Position numbers and translations under genes: made by a program. Of a DNA stretch of 10,623 nucleotides, positions 7,241 through 10,623 are shown piece by piece (position 1 is the first letter of the stretch; each line of letters starts with the position of its first letter). The notes under the pieces were generated by a model. The model was given only the letters and a program-made list of their open reading frames with translations. It was not told where the DNA came from and searched no databases. Origin of the DNA: Anaerolineales bacterium (GTDB lineage: Bacteria; Chloroflexota; Anaerolineae; 4572-78; J111). The stretch is taken from contig JAAUSP010000232.1 in the NCBI GenBank assembly GCA_012032575.1, positions 1-10,623 on the forward strand. The letters run 5' to 3'.

Positions 7241-7668
7241 TGAAAATCACCGATGCCCAACTCAAACAAATCTATGCTCACGCCAAAGAGGCGTATCCGG
7301 CGGAATGTTGCGGCTTTTTGCTGGGCAGTTTTGATAACGGCGGCCTGGTGCGCGAAGTCCGCCGGGCCACCAATCAGAACACCGAGCGTACCGACCGTTT
7401 TGTCATCAGCGCCGAGGAGTTCGGGCAGGTCCAGTTCGCCGCCGACGAGGCCGGAGTGGACATCATCGGCATCTATCACTCCCACCCCGATTGGCCCGCC
7501 ATCCCCTCTCAAACCGATATGGACAGCGCCTTTGAGGATGTCTATTATCTGATTGCTTCCGTTCATGAAGGCAAACCGCTCAACACTCAAATCTGGCGGC
7601 TGCTCGACGACGGGTTGCGCCGTTTTGAGTGGGTGGCGCTAGAGATTGTGGACGAGAAGGGGCTGTAG
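7240..7668 (+). CDS. JAB/JAMM (M67-type) metallopeptidase
   Basis: This 142-residue protein is a single JAB/MPN+ domain, a zinc-dependent isopeptidase fold. The JAMM signature is complete: E22 in the AECCGFLLG segment, then H80-S-H82 and S90-x2-D93 in YHSHPDWPAIPSQTDMD. Bacterial stand-alone members usually cut a C-terminal extension from small sulfur carriers of the ThiS/MoaD type or act near cysteine synthesis; which applies here is not shown, as no ThiF/MoeB or carrier gene lies in the window. The start is the ATG at 7240 (MKITDAQLKQIYAHAKEAYP), chosen because the longer frame upstream only translates repeats. It is flanked on both sides by TGTCATTTCGAG elements, so any partner genes may have been separated from it. 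Confidence 0.93.
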   Translation: MKITDAQLKQIYAHAKEAYPAECCGFLLGSFDNGGLVREVRRATNQNTERTDRFVISAEEFGQVQFAADEAGVDIIGIYHSHPDWPAIPSQTDMDSAFEDVYYLIASVHEGKPLNTQIWRLLDDGLRRFEWVALEIVDEKGL

Positions 7669-7676
7669 ATAGAGTC

Positions 7677-7698
7677 TAAGGCTAAGGCTGAGGCTAAG
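7677..7698. repeat. Short tandem hexamer array (TAAGGC)n
   Basis: Three and a half hexamer units (TAAGGC, TAAGGC, TGAGGC, TAAG) follow the JAB stop codon by about 8 bases and lead straight into the next palindromic repeat. It is too short to call a satellite and shows no coding content. Confidence 0.7.
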
Positions 7699-7704
7699 AA
7701 ATCA

Positions 7705-7740
7705 TGTCATTTCGAGTGAAGCGAAGCGGAACGAGAAATC
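7705..7740. repeat. Third copy of the TGTCATTTCGAG...GAGAAATC repeat
   Basis: TGTCATTTCGAG at 7705-7716 is followed by GAAGCGAAGCGG and GAGAAATC at 7733-7740, the complete short form of the element. It ends three bases before the GTG start of the HigA-like gene. It also marks the point where base composition changes from GC-rich to AT-rich. Confidence 0.85.
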
Positions 7741-7743
7741 CCT

Positions 7744-8085
7744 GTGTTATACACTGAAGAGCATTACACCCAGGCTTTAGAAACTTTGGATAATTTGTTG
7801 GAGATTGTGGGTGAAGATGAAAATCATCCATTCTATGAACTGTTAGATACTTTAGGTATAATGATAGCAGCCTATGAAGAAATTCATCATTCTGTTGATG
7901 ATGTGGTGAGTAGGGATGTGTTAAGATTTCTCATGGATGAACACCACTTGACCCTTTCCTTTTTACCCGAATTGGGTGTTCCAGAAACCGTATCAGAAAT
8001 ACTGATCGGGAAACATAAATTGAATGTGACGCAGATTCGCGCCTTGTCTGAACATTTTGGGTTATCTCCAGTTACCTTTCTTTAA
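7744..8085 (+). CDS. HigA-like antitoxin / HTH regulator (orphan)
   Basis: This 113-residue protein resembles HigA-type antitoxins (COG5499-like), in which an N-terminal helical part binds the toxin and a C-terminal XRE-type helix-turn-helix binds its own promoter. The helix-turn-helix is about residues 65-110 (LTLSFLPELGVPETVSEILIG followed by LNVTQIRALSEHFGLSPVTF), and LIGKHKLNVTQIRAL is the characteristic stretch. The helical N-terminus (YTQALETLDNLLEIV, LLDTLGIMIAAYEEIHH) is typical. The only in-frame start is a GTG lying three bases after the repeat at 7705-7740, with an in-frame TGA at 7717-7719. The true N-terminus may therefore have been cut by repeat insertion, or the gene is a remnant. 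No HigB-type toxin gene is present on either side. Codons are visibly more AT-rich than in the dnaB cluster. Confidence 0.8.
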   Translation: MLYTEEHYTQALETLDNLLEIVGEDENHPFYELLDTLGIMIAAYEEIHHSVDDVVSRDVLRFLMDEHHLTLSFLPELGVPETVSEILIGKHKLNVTQIRALSEHFGLSPVTFL

Positions 8086-8150
8086 ACCGCATTTTGGCTG
8101 GCCGAGGGAAGTGCTGCATTATTTCGAGGGGGTAAGGCAGGATATTGTGG

Positions 8151-9022
8151 ATGAAAACGTACTTTTGGCTGGTACTTCTATTTCTCATTTTGCTTCTGCC
8201 GTTGCGTCTCTTCTCTGCCGTCCCCACTTTTGCTCAGGAAGAAAGTAAAGCTCCACCGGCCCAAATTCAACTTACCGTTGACCGCACGACTCTTAATGTA
8301 GGTGACTCGAGCCAGGCTATATTAATCTTGCGTAATACTTCGCCTTATACCTTGACCGGCATCGCCGCTCAATTTCAGGGTACGGCCTTCAAAACTCTCA
8401 ATTTAACCAACTTACCCGACACTTTATCTCCTTACAGTAGCACCCAAGCCGAATATACTCTCCAAAGCCAGGTTGCCGGTTCTCACAATGTTACTTTTGC
8501 GGTACAATATTCTTGGGATGATCCAAACATAGGTTTGGTTCATCAATGGATTGAAACGGTGTCGGCTACTAAGTTTGAGGTAGCCAAGGTTATTCCCTGG
8601 TGGTTTAATTTTGACTGGCCGGCTTATCTAATTCCGCTTATCATCGGCCTTGTAGTTGGCTGGGTAGGAGCATGGTTTGCGGAATGGCGAAAGCAGCGGC
8701 AAGAAGAAAAACAACAAGAGGAACAAGTTGCCGGTATTACTCTGGCAATGTTGCAAGCGATTCGTAAAGGGATAGAACAAAAAGAGGCGGTTCGCTTTAA
8801 CCTGTGGGAAGAGGCTGTTGTGAAGGGTAATCTCTATCCCGCGCTTCATCGCTTGGGACGACGGATAGGCAAGCCAGAGTTATCTAAACGACTGGCTGAG
8901 TTGTCAATTACCTTGATTGATTATAATGATCGGCAAGGTAAAAAATTTTCACAGAAAAACTTACAACGGATTTGGTTAATGAGTTGACAGACTTGATTAG
9001 GGTGATTGAAAGTAGAGACTAG
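8151..9022 (+). CDS. Signal-peptide membrane protein with an Ig-like ectodomain and cytoplasmic helical tail, one-base frameshift
   Basis: I do not recognise a named family. The start at 8151 (MKTYFWLVLLFLILLLP) is preferred over a TTG two codons upstream and has an AGG about 9 bases before it. Residues 1-28 are a signal peptide with likely cleavage after A28. Residues about 35-140 look like an immunoglobulin-type beta domain resembling CARDB-like modules (IQLTVDRTTLNVGDSSQAILILRN...). One membrane helix (about 155-178, WPAYLIPLIIGLVVGWVGAWF) follows, then a charged coiled coil (RKQRQEEKQQEE) and a helical cytoplasmic tail. The frame runs out as IWLMS, but one extra base in the A6/T4 stretch at 8940-8949 gives IFTEKLTTDLVNELTDLIRVIESRD and a stop at 9020-9022, a plausible 290-residue protein. 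The STAND ATPase gene begins 87 bases on, so a shared function is possible. Confidence 0.72.
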
Positions 9023-9095
9023 TGCATTATCCAGAGTTAAAATTCGGGTTTTGCGGTGGAAATAGCCCGAATTTTTAGCATAGACGATGCACTAG
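9019..9095. repeat. 77-base imperfect palindrome (MITE-like or hairpin element)
   Basis: The element is symmetric about position 9057 with no register shift. The 9-base ends CTAGTGCAT (9019-9027) and ATGCACTAG (9087-9095) are perfect inverted copies, and AAAATTCGGG (9039-9048) is inverted as CCCGAATTTT (9066-9075). The intervening positions pair partly. The TA at each outer edge, inside CTAG, matches the target choice described for IS630-type elements, so a small non-autonomous element is plausible. The left end overlaps the inferred TAG stop of the membrane protein, and the element ends 14 bases before the STAND ATG. As a hairpin it would separate the two genes. Confidence 0.8.
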
Positions 9096-9109
9096 GTAGG
9101 AAATTTATA

Positions 9110-10570
9110 ATGTTTAGGATAAAAGATCAGTTTGCTAAGTTACAAAATCCCTATACTTTCGGCGTACCTGTCCAGGGTAAGGACAATTTCTTTGGGCGTG
9201 AGAAAGAATTACAGCTTATTTTTGATACCCTTGAAAATGTACCTCGTGGACAAAAGCAAGATTTGGTTGTGATGGGGCCACGCCGGATTGGAAAATCTTC
9301 ATTACTTTATCGTCTCGTTGACTTGTTAACCCCAAGAAAAGATTTTGTTTCAGTATATATAGATGTTCAGAGTATTAAACCTAGAACAACTCGATTATTG
9401 TTCTTTGAAGTAATGCAAAAAATTGAAGATGGTTATAGCAAAAAAGGAATATGGTCTAGACATTTGCCGTCTTTTGTGACACTTAAACCAGATAATATTC
9501 CTGTAGATTTAGAATTTTATACCTTTAAAAAGGATATGATTCGGCTGAATGAAGTGATAGTTTCTCAAAATTTACCGCGTTTAGTTTTGATGTTTGATGA
9601 GGTTGAACTGCTTATAGAATTCGGTGGGGCGGATATTTTGAGCTGGTTTCGAGGCCTTATTCAAAGTATGCTTTATATCATTTTTGTTGTATCCGGGGCT
9701 GAACAACTCTATTCGCTAACTCAAGATTATGGCTCGCCTTTTTACAATATCTTTAAGACAATTGAATTACATCCCTTAACTCCTAGGGCTGCCAGAAAGT
9801 TAATAGAGGAACCGGCGAACCAAATTGGGATGCAAATTCCGTCGACTGAGGTTGACAAAATCCTGCGTTATGCCGGTAACAGCCCTTACTTCATTCAAGG
9901 CATGGCCCATTATTTAGTTGAGACCTTGAATCGACAAAAGCGATACGAAGTTTACCCAGAAGATGTAGCTGAAGTTATCAAACAGAGTGTTGAATACCTC
10001 TCGCCTCAATTTGCTTATGTTTGGGGCGGAGCATCTCAAGTACAACGAATTATTCTGTATGCCCTGGCTAAAAAAGGACATCCTCGAACTGCTGAGGCTT
10101 TGATTGCTGGTTTGCCTCAATTAAAGAGTATTATCCAGTCTCGACAACAACAACAAGAAACATTTGACAACCTAGTTCAGCAGCAAATCCTTAAATTAGA
10201 TAATAATCTCTATTGGTTTGTAGTTTTGTTATTTGTTGACTGGATTTTAGCCAAAGTAGATGATGAAAACATTATCAATCTGGCTACTGAGTCCGAGGTT
10301 ATCCATATTCGGCGCGGTTACAATATTCGTGCCATTCGTCAACTCTTAACTCTAGCATTCTCAGATGAAGAGCTACGGGGAATTGTTTTTGACTATCCTG
10401 AATTTCGTCCTGTATATGAACAACTCTCACATGACACAGGCAAATCTCGAGTTATTCAATATTTGATTGAATATGCCGAGCGGAAGGAATTACTTGATCA
10501 ATTACTTGACTCTATAAAGAAACAAAACCCGAAGCAATACGCTACCTTTGAGAACGATTTGTATCAGTAA
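9110..10570 (+). CDS. STAND-like AAA ATPase with C-terminal EAD-like domain
   Basis: A 486-residue signalling ATPase. The start at 9110 (MFRIKDQFAKLQNPY) has AGG at 9098-9100 with a 9-base gap, while upstream codons to 9056 lie in the palindrome. The NTPase opens with NPYTFGVPVQGKDNFFGREKE, has Walker A GPRRIGKSS (residues 56-64), Walker B RLVLMFDEVE (D163/E164), a sensor-like strand IIFVVSGAE, and a helical lid with LTPRAARKLIEEPANQ. A winged-helix-like part follows (about 305-395). Residues about 400-486 (IRAIRQLLTLAFSDEELRGIVFDYPEFRPVYEQL to ENDLYQ) resemble the small effector-associated domains (EAD) that pair STAND proteins with effectors carrying the same domain. STAND proteins are switches for bacterial immune or cell-death responses. 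No effector domain is in this protein, so a partner would be expected. The EAD assignment is by eye. The gene is clearly AT-rich. Confidence 0.85.
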   Translation: MFRIKDQFAKLQNPYTFGVPVQGKDNFFGREKELQLIFDTLENVPRGQKQDLVVMGPRRIGKSSLLYRLVDLLTPRKDFVSVYIDVQSIKPRTTRLLFFEVMQKIEDGYSKKGIWSRHLPSFVTLKPDNIPVDLEFYTFKKDMIRLNEVIVSQNLPRLVLMFDEVELLIEFGGADILSWFRGLIQSMLYIIFVVSGAEQLYSLTQDYGSPFYNIFKTIELHPLTPRAARKLIEEPANQIGMQIPSTEVDKILRYAGNSPYFIQGMAHYLVETLNRQKRYEVYPEDVAEVIKQSVEYLSPQFAYVWGGASQVQRIILYALAKKGHPRTAEALIAGLPQLKSIIQSRQQQQETFDNLVQQQILKLDNNLYWFVVLLFVDWILAKVDDENIINLATESEVIHIRRGYNIRAIRQLLTLAFSDEELRGIVFDYPEFRPVYEQLSHDTGKSRVIQYLIEYAERKELLDQLLDSIKKQNPKQYATFENDLYQ

Positions 10571-10596
10571 ACCTGACTTAGTCAAAGGAAATTCCT

Positions 10597-10623
10597 ATGT
10601 CCCCTTACAAACCGATTCCCGAC
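10597..10623 (+). CDS. Start of a downstream gene, cut by the window edge
   Basis: An ATG 26 bases after the STAND stop, with AAAGGA at 10584-10589 giving a 7-base spacing, opens MSPYKPIPD and runs off the end. Close spacing and a good ribosome site suggest it belongs to the same operon and may encode the EAD partner or a second ATPase. Nine codons are too few to identify it. Confidence 0.5.

Noticed and set aside
9056..9109. GTG at 9056 as the start of the STAND protein
   Set aside because: Those 18 codons fall inside the palindrome, while the ATG at 9110 has a well-spaced AGG and opens the family-like NPY...FFGRE region.
9104..9111. TATAAT just before the STAND start codon as a promoter
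   Set aside because: It overlaps the ATG itself, so transcription would start inside the gene.

Overview
This looks like a chromosomal stretch of a Chloroflexota-like bacterium (Anaerolineae or a relative). I infer this from the gene types, the moderately high GC of the left part, and a Firmicutes-style DnaD/DnaI helicase-loading pair beside dnaB. No rRNA or other phylogenetic marker is present, so the taxonomy is tentative.

Layout. (1) Positions 19-2563, minus strand: a lipoprotein with a LolA/RseB-like look, then two GT-B (family GT4-like) glycosyltransferases; the lipoprotein and first glycosyltransferase overlap by 4 bases. (2) A divergent promoter region at 2564-2714. (3) Positions 2715-7086, plus strand: a bifunctional-nuclease-family (DUF151) protein, the replicative helicase dnaB, a DnaD-domain protein, and an unusual DnaI/DnaC-type ATPase holding two complete AAA+ modules. 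The last three read as a primosome cluster of helicase, DnaD-like adaptor and loader. (4) Positions 7087-7740: a JAB/JAMM metallopeptidase gene enclosed by copies of a palindromic repeat with a TGTCATTTCGAG core. (5) Positions 7744 to the right edge: a visibly AT-richer block with an orphan HigA-like antitoxin, a signal-peptide/one-TM membrane protein, a 77-base imperfect palindrome, a STAND-like ATPase with a C-terminal domain resembling an effector-associated domain (EAD), and the first nine codons of another gene. This block is the best candidate for an undescribed conflict or defence module.

Two cross-cutting observations matter when using this sequence. First, three genes (the second glycosyltransferase, dnaB, the membrane protein) are each broken by what looks like one missing base, and a fourth (the leftmost glycosyltransferase) may be. 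Because dnaB is essential, uncorrected single-base deletions in the assembly are more likely than real pseudogenes. Second, four consecutive genes (dnaD-like, dnaI-like, JAB, higA-like) have start codons directly at or within about 25 bases of a palindromic repeat and lack a clear Shine-Dalgarno sequence.

There are no tRNA or rRNA genes, no CRISPR array and no recognisable transposase. No gene-free stretch exceeds 300 bases; the longest, about 220 bases, lies between the DUF151 gene and dnaB and carries the dnaB promoter.
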